Shown here piece by piece: positions 50,829 through 60,000 of a DNA stretch of 64,000 nt. The notes below the pieces were generated by a model that did not search any database, was not told where the DNA came from, and worked only from the letters and a program-made list of their open reading frames with translations. Made by a program: the position numbers and the translations under genes. Numbering within the stretch: the first letter of the stretch is position 1; the number at the start of each line of letters is the position of its first letter. The DNA comes from Algoriphagus aquimarinus (GTDB lineage Bacteria; Bacteroidota; Bacteroidia; Cytophagales; Cyclobacteriaceae): assembly GCF_900112005.1 (NCBI RefSeq), contig NZ_FOKK01000005.1, positions 1 through 64,000 of the forward strand. The letters run 5' to 3'.

Positions 50829-52313
50829 ATGTTATTTGAATTGATCCGATTGGAATTTCTGAAAAGTTTCCGATCCACGGCCTTTGCAAAAAGCGTGATG
50901 GTTGCCATTTTCCTTGGTTTTCTGGCTGTTATGCTTTTGGGGTATTTGTTGGTTGCGGGCTTATTTCTGACCAGAATTATAGAGCAACTTGCTGAAGGAC
51001 AAGACCCTATTCAAGTACTGAATTCAGGTTTGATTTTCTTCTTTTTAGTAGAATTTATGTATAGGTATTTTCTGCAGAAACTGCCTGTTATAGAGCTAGA
51101 AAGTCTATTGCATCTGCCTATTTCCAAGAGGAAAATAATGCACATGCTACTAGGAAGGTCCTTTTTCTCCCCGTTAAGCATCATCGCTTTAATCCTTTTC
51201 ACTCCTTTTGCATTCACCGAGATCTCCATTCAATATGGAGTTTCCGGTTCAATTTTCTGGTTAGGAACTATCCTGTTTATCAGCTGGACTTTGCATTGGT
51301 TTATGCTGTGGTTCAAGCAGCGCTTTGAAGATAGCCTGATCGGAGTAGTTATTGTGCTCATTGTTCTCCTTTTGGGTGGAGGATCTACCTATATGGGTTG
51401 GTTTAATTTGGGTGAACTAGTCGCTCCATTCTTCAATTTTGCTATGACTAGCTTTATTCCAGTGGCAATCATGTTTGTCATGTGTAGTTTGGGCTATTAT
51501 ATGGCATTCTCCTATTATCTAAATAACGCCTACCTGGAAGATTTGGCAGAGGAAGAAGAGGTTCGATTTGTTAATCAATCGGTTGGCTTCTTTTCCAAGT
51601 TTGGAATGGCAGGGGAGTTGGCAAATTTGGAGTGGAAGCTGATTATTCGCCACAAAAAAAGTAGAACCTTCCTTATGCTAAGTGCATTGTTTTTGTTGTA
51701 TGGGACGATTTTCTATGATAACCCAGCTTATCAGTCCGGGCCAATGCGGAACATTTTTATTTTTGTTGGGATATTCATCACAGGCATATTTATGATTCAG
51801 TATGGGCAGCTGTTCCTAAGCTGGAATTCCGGCTATTTTGATTTCTTCCTTGGACGAAAAGATGGAATAAAGAATTTAGTAAGAGGGAAGTACTTACTGT
51901 TGTTGTCTATCTCTTTGTTGTGCTTTTTGCTGTCAATTCCATACGTCTATTTTGGCTGGTCATTCTTATTGATTCATTTAGCTACTTTCCTGTTTAATGC
52001 AGGTGTAATGATTCACCTGATTATCTATTTGGCTCTTTGGAAGCCAAAACCTATGGATCTCAACAAGGGAGCAATGTTCAACTACGAAGGGGTAGGAGCA
52101 GCACAGTTTCTAATGATTATACCGATGATGGTGGCTCCTTATCTGGTTTACTTGCCTTTTGCGCTCCTTTTCAATTTCTATGCAGGATTAGCAGCCCTTG
52201 GCACGGTAGGGATCGTAGGGATTTTATTCTTCGAAAAGCTGTCCACTATTAATATTAACAGGGTTTTAAAAAACCGATACGAAATTTCATCTTCATTCCG
52301 TCAAGAGTTATGA
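50829..52313 (+). CDS. DUF5687-family ABC exporter-like membrane protein
   Basis: A 494-residue integral membrane protein with about 12 hydrophobic segments and a cytosolic loop around residues 238-270 (LEDLAEEEEVRFVNQ). Family features include the opening IRLEFLKSFRSTAFAKSV, LPISKRKIMHMLLGRSFFSP and the LEWKLIIRHKKSRTFLML segment. It overlaps an ABC ATPase gene by four bases, so it is the permease of a two-gene exporter. The transported substance is unknown. A decayed copy of its 3' end lies at 53510. Confidence 0.82.
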   Translation: MLFELIRLEFLKSFRSTAFAKSVMVAIFLGFLAVMLLGYLLVAGLFLTRIIEQLAEGQDPIQVLNSGLIFFFLVEFMYRYFLQKLPVIELESLLHLPISKRKIMHMLLGRSFFSPLSIIALILFTPFAFTEISIQYGVSGSIFWLGTILFISWTLHWFMLWFKQRFEDSLIGVVIVLIVLLLGGGSTYMGWFNLGELVAPFFNFAMTSFIPVAIMFVMCSLGYYMAFSYYLNNAYLEDLAEEEEVRFVNQSVGFFSKFGMAGELANLEWKLIIRHKKSRTFLMLSALFLLYGTIFYDNPAYQSGPMRNIFIFVGIFITGIFMIQYGQLFLSWNSGYFDFFLGRKDGIKNLVRGKYLLLLSISLLCFLLSIPYVYFGWSFLLIHLATFLFNAGVMIHLIIYLALWKPKPMDLNKGAMFNYEGVGAAQFLMIIPMMVAPYLVYLPFALLFNFYAGLAALGTVGIVGILFFEKLSTININRVLKNRYEISSSFRQEL

Positions 52314-53005
52314 TTCAAGTTACTAACCTGAAAAAACAATATAAAGAAACAGTTGTCCTAGATGTGGAGAAACTGGAAATCCCAAAATCTGAGTGCTTTG
52401 GGTTGGTGGGGAATAACGGAGCTGGAAAAACAACCCTGTTCAGGATTATGCTTGATCTCGTACGAGCAACCGAAGGAAAAGTGGAAATCGATTCTAGGGA
52501 TGTAAGTAAATCTGAAGAATGGAAGAGAACGACAGGAGCTTATCTGGATGAGCATATGCTCTTGTCCTACCTGACGGCAGATGAGTATTTCCAGTCCCTA
52601 CGCAAAATTTATGGTTTATCAGAAGCTGATTTGCAACTTCACCTTGGCAAGTTTACTGAGTTCTTTAACGATGAGATTGTAGGGAAAAAGAAATACATCC
52701 GAGATCTGTCCAAAGGTAATTTGAAGAAGGTAGGTATAGCCGCTGCACTTATGGGGGATCCTGATGTAGTGTTCTTGGATGAGCCGTTTGAAAATTTGGA
52801 TCCAAGTTCTCAGATACGATTGAAGAAATTGATTCTTCAAGTAAAAGAAGCGTCTCAAGTTACTTTTTTGATTTCCAGTCATGATCTGAATCATGTAACG
52901 GAAATTTGTGATCGTATAGTTTTATTGGAAAAAGGTAAGATTATCAATGATTTGAGAGATAGATCGGCCATGCTCGCTGAGCTGGATGCTTATTTCACTG
53001 GGTAA
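52310..53005 (+). CDS. ABC transporter ATP-binding protein, partner of the DUF5687 permease
   Basis: A 231-residue ATPase with Walker A GNNGAGKTTLFRIM, signature in DLSKGNLKKVGIAAAL (Ser-Lys-Gly), Walker B VVFLDEPFENLD and ISSHDLNH as the H-loop. The DEPFENLDPSSQ sequence in place of the usual DEPTxGLD is typical of this Bacteroidota group. It is translationally coupled to the permease. A second, deletion-damaged copy of this gene lies 500 bases downstream. Confidence 0.92.
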   Translation: MIQVTNLKKQYKETVVLDVEKLEIPKSECFGLVGNNGAGKTTLFRIMLDLVRATEGKVEIDSRDVSKSEEWKRTTGAYLDEHMLLSYLTADEYFQSLRKIYGLSEADLQLHLGKFTEFFNDEIVGKKKYIRDLSKGNLKKVGIAAALMGDPDVVFLDEPFENLDPSSQIRLKKLILQVKEASQVTFLISSHDLNHVTEICDRIVLLEKGKIINDLRDRSAMLAELDAYFTG

Positions 53006-53020
53006 ATGGATTTGGAATAG

Positions 53021-53377
53021 TCACCGTAGGAAAAAAGTTACATCGTCACAGACCCTTATTGTCTTGGATAAGATGCAACCTTTAAAAATGTATTCTCCTG
53101 GCTGACTCCCTTTGAATTTCTGAAGAGATGAGATCCTTCCTGCCTTTCCGGTTACCTCCTCTGTAAACACCACTTGACCATTGACTTCCCAAATCATATC
53201 CCATTTGTTGGTGGGAGGGAGGCCTCTGACCACAAGCAAAAGTCCAACACTGTCTTGGAAACTTTGATTAGGCCCTCCAATCACGCTTACCTCTTCCACA
53301 GTATAATCAGACGGTTCTGGCGGAATAATATTGCAGCCAAATAGAACTAAAAAAAGTAGAGGTAGCATTTTCACCAT
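53021..53377 (-). CDS. Small lipoprotein of unknown function
   Basis: A 118-residue predicted lipoprotein (LFLVLFGCNI) from ATG 53377; an in-frame start further upstream (53473) would add 32 residues before the signal peptide and is unlikely. The mature part looks beta-rich: VSVIGGPNQSFQDSVGLLLV, WEVNGQVVFTEEV and GEYIFKGCILSKTIRVCDD with two cysteines that may pair. It sits, reversed, between the DUF5687/ATPase pair and its decayed copy. No family recognised. Confidence 0.65.
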   Translation of the reverse strand: MVKMLPLLFLVLFGCNIIPPEPSDYTVEEVSVIGGPNQSFQDSVGLLLVVRGLPPTNKWDMIWEVNGQVVFTEEVTGKAGRISSLQKFKGSQPGEYIFKGCILSKTIRVCDDVTFFLR

Positions 53378-53509
53378 GCTATGACTCGAATTAAGCTTGT
53401 TTGCACGTAAAATGATGAGCATGGAGGAAGGTGAATTTGTTGACCAAAGAAATAAGAATTGTGGTAAAAACAAAAAAAACTCTCCGTTGATTTAGAGAGG
53501 TCTTTTTGT

Positions 53510-53928
53510 GGAGCCGCACAGTTTCTAATGATTATACCGATGATGTTGCTTCGGATTAGTGGGGAACAATGGTGCCGGTAAAACAACTTTGTTTAGAATA
53601 ATGCTCGACCTTGTTCGTGTTACTCATGGAAAAGTGGTAATCGATTCCAGGGATGTGAGCAAAACTGAAGAATGGAAAAGAACTACCGGAGCATATTTTG
53701 GATGAGCCGTTTGAGAATTTGGATCCCAGTTCTCAGATACGGTTGAAGAAATTAATCCTTCAAGTAAAAGAAGCGTCTCAAGTCACTTTTTTGATTTCCA
53801 GTCATGATCTGAATCATGTCACGGAGATTTTTGACCGCATCGTACTGCTTGAAAAAGGTAAGATTATCAATGATCTGAGAGATAGGCCAGCTACGCTCGC
53901 TGAGCTGGATGCTTATTTTACGGGTTGA
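53510..53928 (+). pseudogene. Decayed tandem copy of the DUF5687 permease/ATPase pair
   Basis: Three blocks match the upstream operon in order. 53510-53551 matches the permease at about 52094-52135; about 53552-53697 matches the ATPase N-part at about 52396-52545; 53698-53928 matches the ATPase C-part from the Walker B region to the stop. The permease 3' end and the middle of the ATPase are lost. The second junction falls on TGGATGAG, which occurs at both edges of the missing segment (52545-52552 and 52776-52783). The middle block differs mainly at synonymous sites, so the copy was functional before it broke. A 76-residue ATPase C-terminal peptide remains open from a TTG but lacks the Walker A and signature parts. 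Confidence 0.88.
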
Positions 53929-54072
53929 GTTATCGAGCTGAAAATCTTTTTATTTGTTGGAATAAGGTTAAACTATAAAGAGCCTCGACATTTCTCGGCC
54001 ACCGGGTTTGTGTGGTTTAGAAGGACGGGGATAGGTTTTATAGCCAGTCTGATTTTGGCAGACTTCTGTCGG

Positions 54073-54102
54073 ATGGTCTATCGAGCGCAGTCGAGATGCC
54101 AT
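54073..54102. repeat. ATGGTCTATCGAGCGCAGTCG dispersed-type repeat
   Basis: An imperfect palindrome around TCGAGCGCAGTCGA, ending GATGCCAT. It is a form common between genes of Flavobacteriia and Cytophagia; one copy was seen here. The rest of 53929-54330 shows no gene. Confidence 0.5.
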
Positions 54103-54336
54103 CTTAATTAAATTGTGCCCTCAATGTAATCCTTGGCTAGTGAGCCTGTCTAACGCCAAGTGGTCCTGCTGATCTACTATGCTCCTCAGTTTAAAAAACC
54201 TGTTCATTTTAGCTCGTCAAGTGAACATATACTAAGAAAAGCTACTATTTCTGGACAAGGCTTGAGTACATGTCCATTTTTATTAAAAAATTGGATATGT
54301 GCTAGTTGTGTACCTATTTTCTGGACATATAATAGC

Positions 54337-54371
54337 AACATGTTCATATTAATAAATAATATGAACATGTT
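54337..54371. promoter_or_regulatory. Perfect 14-bp inverted repeat upstream of the Fic-domain gene
   Basis: Arms AACATGTTCATATT and AATATGAACATGTT flank AATAAAT. A further half-site CATGTTCAT lies at 54380-54388, next to the promoter, and looser TGTTCATT / GTGAACATA sites occur at about 54205-54231. Position suggests an operator for autoregulation by the winged-helix Fic protein. Confidence 0.75.
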
Positions 54372-54396
54372 ATTTATGTCATGTTCATTTATTTGG

Positions 54397-54404
54397 TAAA
54401 TTTG
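54397..54404 (+). promoter_or_regulatory. -7 promoter box TAAATTTG of the Fic-domain gene
   Basis: TAAATTTG matches TAnnTTTG, 22 bases before the ATG and just after the CATGTTCAT half-site. Confidence 0.65.
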
Positions 54405-54426
54405 GACGTTATAAACGAAGTATTCT

Positions 54427-55539
54427 ATGCCGTACGACCAAAATATTCCCTTTAATGACCTGCCATTCCTTCCCGTGTCCAAGGAAGTGGAAGAGGATAT
54501 TACAGTTCTGAAAAAACTGGTAACTGCATCGAGGGCATTGGCCTCTGTGAATGCGAGTGTACTTCGTTTGCCCAATCCAACGATGCTGGTGAATACGATA
54601 GCGTTGCAGGAAGCAAAAAGTTCTACTGCTATTGAGAATATTTTCACGACAGAAGAGGAGTTGTATAAGGCTGTTTCTGACTTAATTCAGGAAGAAAGAG
54701 CGGACTCGGCGACAAAGGAAGTACTACGATATAGAGAGGCACTTTGGGAAGGATATGCAACGATGAAAGACAAGTCTAGGATCAATCAAGAAGTGATCTT
54801 GGGTGTATTTAGAGAAGTGAAAAACACGAATGCAGGCATTAGATCTCCTGCTACACAAACGATTATCAAGAGAGGAAATAGTGAGTTTCGATCAGGGGAG
54901 ACAGTTTATACACCACCGAGAGGAGAGAAGATACTTCAGGATTTAATGGATAATTGGACGGAATATCTCGGGAACGACACAGATTTCCCTACTGATCCGC
55001 TGTTGAAAATGTGTATTTCCCATTATCAATTTGAAGCGATTCTCCCATTTGCAGATGGAAATGGGAGAACTGGCAGAATATTGAATCAGCTTTACTTGGT
55101 CAATAAAAGGCTTCTGGATCTTCCAGTGCTGTATCTATCCAAGTATATCATTGTCCACAAGGAAGACTACTATTATCATCTTGGCGCAGTGACTCAGCGA
55201 GGAGACTGGAAGTCTTGGATCTTATTTATGCTGGAAGCGGTGGAGAAAACGTCCAAATTGACAGAGGACTTGATCCATGAAATCATCGTGCAGATGGAAG
55301 CTACTTTAGCCCATGGTAAATCAAAAATCAAGTGGTATTCGAAAGAGGTCAACGAGCTGATTTTTTCACAACCTTATCTCAAGTCAAAAACACTTGGTGA
55401 GCTGATGGGAGTGAGTTCCAGAACAACTTTGACTAAGTATTTCTCAGAGTTGGCGGAGGCGAAAATTCTCTTTCCTAAGAAGGATGGTAAGGAGGTGTAC
55501 TACGTAAATGAAGAGCTTGTCAGAATTTTAGGGGATTAA
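54427..55539 (+). CDS. Fic-domain protein with C-terminal winged helix, catalytic His replaced
   Basis: A 370-residue protein of the SoFic-like group. The N-terminal region carries the inhibitory motif STAIEN (Ser66-Glu70-Asn71) of class II Fic proteins. The Fic core is at about 110-245. The active-site loop reads ILPFADGNGRTGR, where the standard motif is HPFADGNGRTGR: the catalytic His is Leu206 (CTC at 55042-55044; His would be CAC). The Arg and Gly of the phosphate-binding part are kept. The C-terminus (about 310-370; TLGELMGVSSRTTLTKYFSE) is a winged-helix DNA-binding domain. An inverted repeat with a promoter is upstream. AMP transfer should be abolished; a purely regulatory role is plausible. 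Confidence 0.9.
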   Translation: MPYDQNIPFNDLPFLPVSKEVEEDITVLKKLVTASRALASVNASVLRLPNPTMLVNTIALQEAKSSTAIENIFTTEEELYKAVSDLIQEERADSATKEVLRYREALWEGYATMKDKSRINQEVILGVFREVKNTNAGIRSPATQTIIKRGNSEFRSGETVYTPPRGEKILQDLMDNWTEYLGNDTDFPTDPLLKMCISHYQFEAILPFADGNGRTGRILNQLYLVNKRLLDLPVLYLSKYIIVHKEDYYYHLGAVTQRGDWKSWILFMLEAVEKTSKLTEDLIHEIIVQMEATLAHGKSKIKWYSKEVNELIFSQPYLKSKTLGELMGVSSRTTLTKYFSELAEAKILFPKKDGKEVYYVNEELVRILGD

Positions 55540-55541
55540 AA

Positions 55542-55569
55542 AAGTCCCTCCAAACGCTCAGAGGGACTT
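55542..55569. terminator. Bidirectional terminator between the Fic-domain gene and the efflux operon
   Basis: Perfect 9-bp stem AAGTCCCTC / GAGGGACTT with a 10-base loop. The minus strand has the better T-run, so it mainly ends the efflux operon. Confidence 0.88.
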
Positions 55570-55627
55570 TCGAAAATGCTATCCATACCATTAAATGGAT
55601 AGACGTTCAACCTTTAATCAACCAATT

Positions 55628-57067
55628 CTATTTCCAACCGCCACCAAGGGCTTGGTAAATATTTACTTTGGCATTCATTTGTTTCATCTTAGTTTCAATC
55701 AAGTCGAATCTAGATTCCAGTGCATCTCTTTGTGTCAATAGAACTTCCATATAATCTGCTCTTGCTGAATTGAAGAGCTCAGTAGAAATGTCAACTGATT
55801 GAGTAAGGGCTTGTACTTCCTGGGACTTCAAGTCATAGGTTTTTTCCAAATTGCTGATGTTGGATAGCTGATTTGCTACTTCTATATAAGCGTTTAAGAT
55901 GGTTTGCTCATAGTTGTAAATTGCCTGAATCTGCTTAGCGTTAGCCATCAAATACCTCGCTTTTATCGCATTTCTATTAATCAGAGGAGCTACCAGTTCA
56001 CCGGTAAGTGAATAGATCAGCGACTGAGGAGAAGTGAATATGTAGCTTGGGTTAAAAGCATTATAACCAAGACCTGCTTTGATCTCCAAGGAAGGGTAGA
56101 AGTCAGCTTTGGCTACATTGATGTCAATCTTAGAAGCCGCTAACTCTAGCTCAGCTTGTCTGATATCAGGTCTGTTTGCCAATAATTGAGAAGGAATACC
56201 TGCATGGATTGTTTCTGGAATTAGTTCTCCAAATGCATTTGCATCCCTTTCTACCTTCTGTGGGAATCTACCTACAAGAAAGTTGATTCTGTTCTCGATT
56301 TCTATGATATCCTGCTGTATGCCAAATTGAAGACTCTTAGTGTTCAGTACCTGAGCTTCAAATCTGCGTACTGCCAATTCGGTAACTCGTGCAGCTTGCT
56401 TTTGGTATTTCACTATCTCGTAAGCATTGTTTTGAATCTCAATGTTCTGCTTGACGATGTCAAGTTGATTGTCAAGAGCCAGCAGCTCATAATAGGAATT
56501 GGCGATCTCTGAAATCAGATTGGTTACCATGAAGTTTTTGCCTTCTACACTGGCCAAATACCTGGTCATTGCAGATTTTTTAGCATTACGCAGCTTGTGC
56601 CAAATATCGACTTCCCAAGTAGCGTAGGCTCCCAGCATGTAGTCTTGCAGCGGGTCAGGCATTTCTTTACCTGGCTTGATGTCAGTATTTGCATCATTCG
56701 CGCCTTGACTGGTATATCTACCTACTTTGTCTACTCCAGCTCCAGCTCCCAGACCAACAGAAGGAAGAATCTCACCTTTGCGGACTCTTACTTCATTTTG
56801 GGCTATCTGAATTTCCTGTAATGTAATATTCAACTCCTGATTGTTGCTCAAGGCAGTGTCAATCAGAGCTTTCAAGTATGGATCGGAAAAATAATCCATC
56901 CATACTACGTTTGCCGCTGTATTTGTAGAATCCTGAGAGCTATTAGAATAGCTCTCAGGTACTGCGTCATTTACGTTTTTTTGTATTAGCTCAGGAGTTT
57001 TGCAACCAGACACTGCTAGTGTGATAGCCGTCGCTCCTAAGCATATATATATGATTCTCTTAAGCAT
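55628..57067 (-). CDS. TolC-like outer-membrane efflux lipoprotein (NodT/OprM type)
   Basis: A 479-residue outer-membrane factor that completes an RND pump. It has a lipobox (LAVSGCKTP), and the two-fold OEP repeats are evident, with long coiled helices (ELNITLQEIQIAQNEVRVRK and YIEVANQLSNISNLEKTYDL) and the conserved LLANRPDIRQAELELAASK. The start MLKRIIYICLG is preferred; an in-frame extension to 57109 would translate the end of the pump gene in another frame. It overlaps the RND stop by 8 bases. Confidence 0.93.
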   Translation of the reverse strand: MLKRIIYICLGATAITLAVSGCKTPELIQKNVNDAVPESYSNSSQDSTNTAANVVWMDYFSDPYLKALIDTALSNNQELNITLQEIQIAQNEVRVRKGEILPSVGLGAGAGVDKVGRYTSQGANDANTDIKPGKEMPDPLQDYMLGAYATWEVDIWHKLRNAKKSAMTRYLASVEGKNFMVTNLISEIANSYYELLALDNQLDIVKQNIEIQNNAYEIVKYQKQAARVTELAVRRFEAQVLNTKSLQFGIQQDIIEIENRINFLVGRFPQKVERDANAFGELIPETIHAGIPSQLLANRPDIRQAELELAASKIDINVAKADFYPSLEIKAGLGYNAFNPSYIFTSPQSLIYSLTGELVAPLINRNAIKARYLMANAKQIQAIYNYEQTILNAYIEVANQLSNISNLEKTYDLKSQEVQALTQSVDISTELFNSARADYMEVLLTQRDALESRFDLIETKMKQMNAKVNIYQALGGGWK

Positions 57068-60000
57068 GTGAGTGGTGTTTTTGTTCGGATAATGGAGTTT
57101 CATCTTCATTCTTAATCAGGTGACGGCCATCAGCCATACTACCGAATATGTAGTACAAGCCTGGGACAATGATCACCCCGAAAATGGTTCCGAATAGCAT
57201 GCCTCCAAGAGCTGAAGCACCAATGGTTTGGTTACCGATTGCTCCTGCACCTGATGCGATAATCAATGGAATCAAACCTGCGATAAATGCAAAGGATGTC
57301 ATCAAGATAGGTCGGAAACGAACTCGCGCGCCTTCAATGGCTGCTTCTAGGATACTTAATCCTTCCTGACGCTTTTGTACCGCAAATTCCACAATCAGTA
57401 CGGCGTTTTTACCTAATAGTCCGACGAGCATGATAAGTCCGATCTGAGCATAGATATCATTGTCGAGCCCCATCATTTTCAATAAGAAGAAAGATCCGAA
57501 TACCCCTGCCGGAAGCGAGAATACTACCGCAAGAGGAATGATAAAGCTTTCATATTGCGCAGCGAGTACGAAATACACGAATACCAATACTATGAGGAAT
57601 ACATAAAGCGCTTCATTACCTCTATTTGATTCATCGTATGATAAGCCTTCCCACGCAATGTCATAGCCCTTAGGCAATGTTTGGGCAGATACCTCTCTAA
57701 TCGCCTGAATAGCATCAGCGGTGGTAAATCCCTCTGCTGGAAGACCACGGATAGATGCTGAATTGTACATGTTGAAACGAGTAACCTCATTCGGTCCCTG
57801 AGTTTTCTTCATCGTCATGAAAGCTGAATAAGGAACCATTTCTCCCGCTTCGTTTTTCACAAATAGATTCAGGACATCAGAAGGGAGTCTTCTAAATGCA
57901 GGGTCTGACTGCACATAAACTTTGAAGAATCTACCAAATCGAATGAAACCCTGCTCATAAGTACTACCGATAAGAATGTTCAGGTTTTCCATTGCTGTTC
58001 CTATAGAAACTCCTTTTTGCATCGCCTTATCGTTGTCAATTTCCAGCTCATACTGAGGGTAATTGGCGGCGAAGAAGGTGAAAAGGCCTGATAACTCTTT
58101 ACGCGCACCGAGATCATCCATGAATTTCTTGTTGATCTTGTCAAAATCCTGATAATCAGTGGTTGTGGTTTTGTCCAGTAATCTCAAGGAGAAACCACCT
58201 GATGAACCGAAACCTGGAATTGCTGGTGGTTCGAAGAATTCCACTACGGCTCCAAGGCCTCTGGATTCTTCTTCCAATTCTTCCATGATTTCTTTTACGG
58301 TGTGCTTACGATCGCCCCAAGGCTTCAAGTTGATCAAACAAGTACCTGCGTTAGAACCACGACCCTCTGTCATAATTTCATATCCTGCCAAAGAGGAAAC
58401 AGATTCTACTCCGTCAATCTCTTCACATATTTTCTGAAGCTTCTGAGAAACCTGGTTAGTTCGCTCTAGCGTAGAACCTGGAGGTGTTTGGATAATGGCG
58501 TAGATTGTTCCCTGATCTTCACTTGGGATAAATCCAGCAGGTAGTATTTGGTTTTCGAATACAATACCGGCTCCGAAAAGTAAAAGAATTCCGAAGGTGA
58601 GCCATTTTCTACTTACCATAGATCTAAGTAGGCTTACATACTTTCCTGTGAGCTTATCAAAACCGCTGTTGAAGCCATCTAGAGCCTTCGTTAGAATATT
58701 TCTCTTCTTCTCTTTTCCATGGTTATTTTTCAATAACATAGCACAAAGCACCGGTGTCAGAGTCAAGGCAATGATTGCTGAGATCACAATCGAACTAGCC
58801 ATGGTGATAGAGAACTGACGGTAGAATGTACCTACCGGTCCACTCATAAATGAGATCGGTAAGAATACAGATACCATTACTGCAGTGATTGCGATGATAG
58901 CACCAGAAATCTCACCAAGTACTCTTTTTACCGCTTGATACGGTGTCAGGTGAGGCATTTCCTCCATCTTGGCGTGAACTGCTTCCACTACCACAATCGC
59001 ATCATCGACCACAATACCAATAGCAAGAACTAAGGCAAATAGTGTTATGATGTTGATAGAGAGGCCAAACATCTGAAGGACGAAGAATGCTCCAATTAGA
59101 GAAACCGGAACTGCTATAATTGGGATCAAAGTTGATCGCCAATCCCCTAAGAAGATAAACACAACTAAGGCTACCAAGATGAAAGCGTCCCGTAGTGTAT
59201 GGATCACCTGCTCGGTAGATGCATCCAAGAATCGGGAAACATCATAACTGATATTGTAATCCATTCCCGGAGGGAAAGAAGCTTTCATTATTTCCAGCTC
59301 CGCTTTTACTTCCGCAATTACGTCACTTGCATTACTACCATAGTTTTGCTTCAATACAATTGCAGCAGATGGCTTACCGTCCAGATTGGAGTAAATATCA
59401 AAGAATTCACTTCCCAATTCTGTCTTGGCAATATCCTTTAAGTGAATACTTTCACCTTCAGCATTTGCACGGATAATAATGTTGTCATATTCCTCTGCCT
59501 TACTGAATCGCCCTTTATAGGTCAATACATATTCTAGAGATTGTGCTTCTATACCAGAGCTTTGGCCTATTCTACCTGGACGGCCTACAATACTCTGCTC
59601 TTTCATGGCCTCCATCACCTCATCTACTGAGATATTGTATGCACGCATACGATCAGGATTTAACCAAACACGCATGGCGTAAGTACGGCTACCTAATATT
59701 TGAGATCGTGCTACCCCTTTGATCCGGTTGATTTCAGGGATCATATTCACGTTAGCGTAGTTATATAGGAATTTTTCATCCATGCTTTCGCTAGTTGAAT
59801 ACAGGTTGACATACATCAACATACTAGGTTGTATAGGTGTAATAACTACACCTTCACGCTGTACAAGCTCTGGGAGGAGTGGCATCACCTGATCCACCCT
59901 TGTCTTGACACGAATTACTGCCTGATTGGGATCCGTGCCGGGTTCGAAGATGATATTAATCGTGGCTTCACCCGCAGAGGTAGCATCCGTTGCCATGTAT

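Noticed and set aside
53698-53928. Separate small ATPase gene
   Set aside because: It is the C-terminal piece of a decayed duplicate, lacks Walker A and signature motifs, and starts at a deletion junction.
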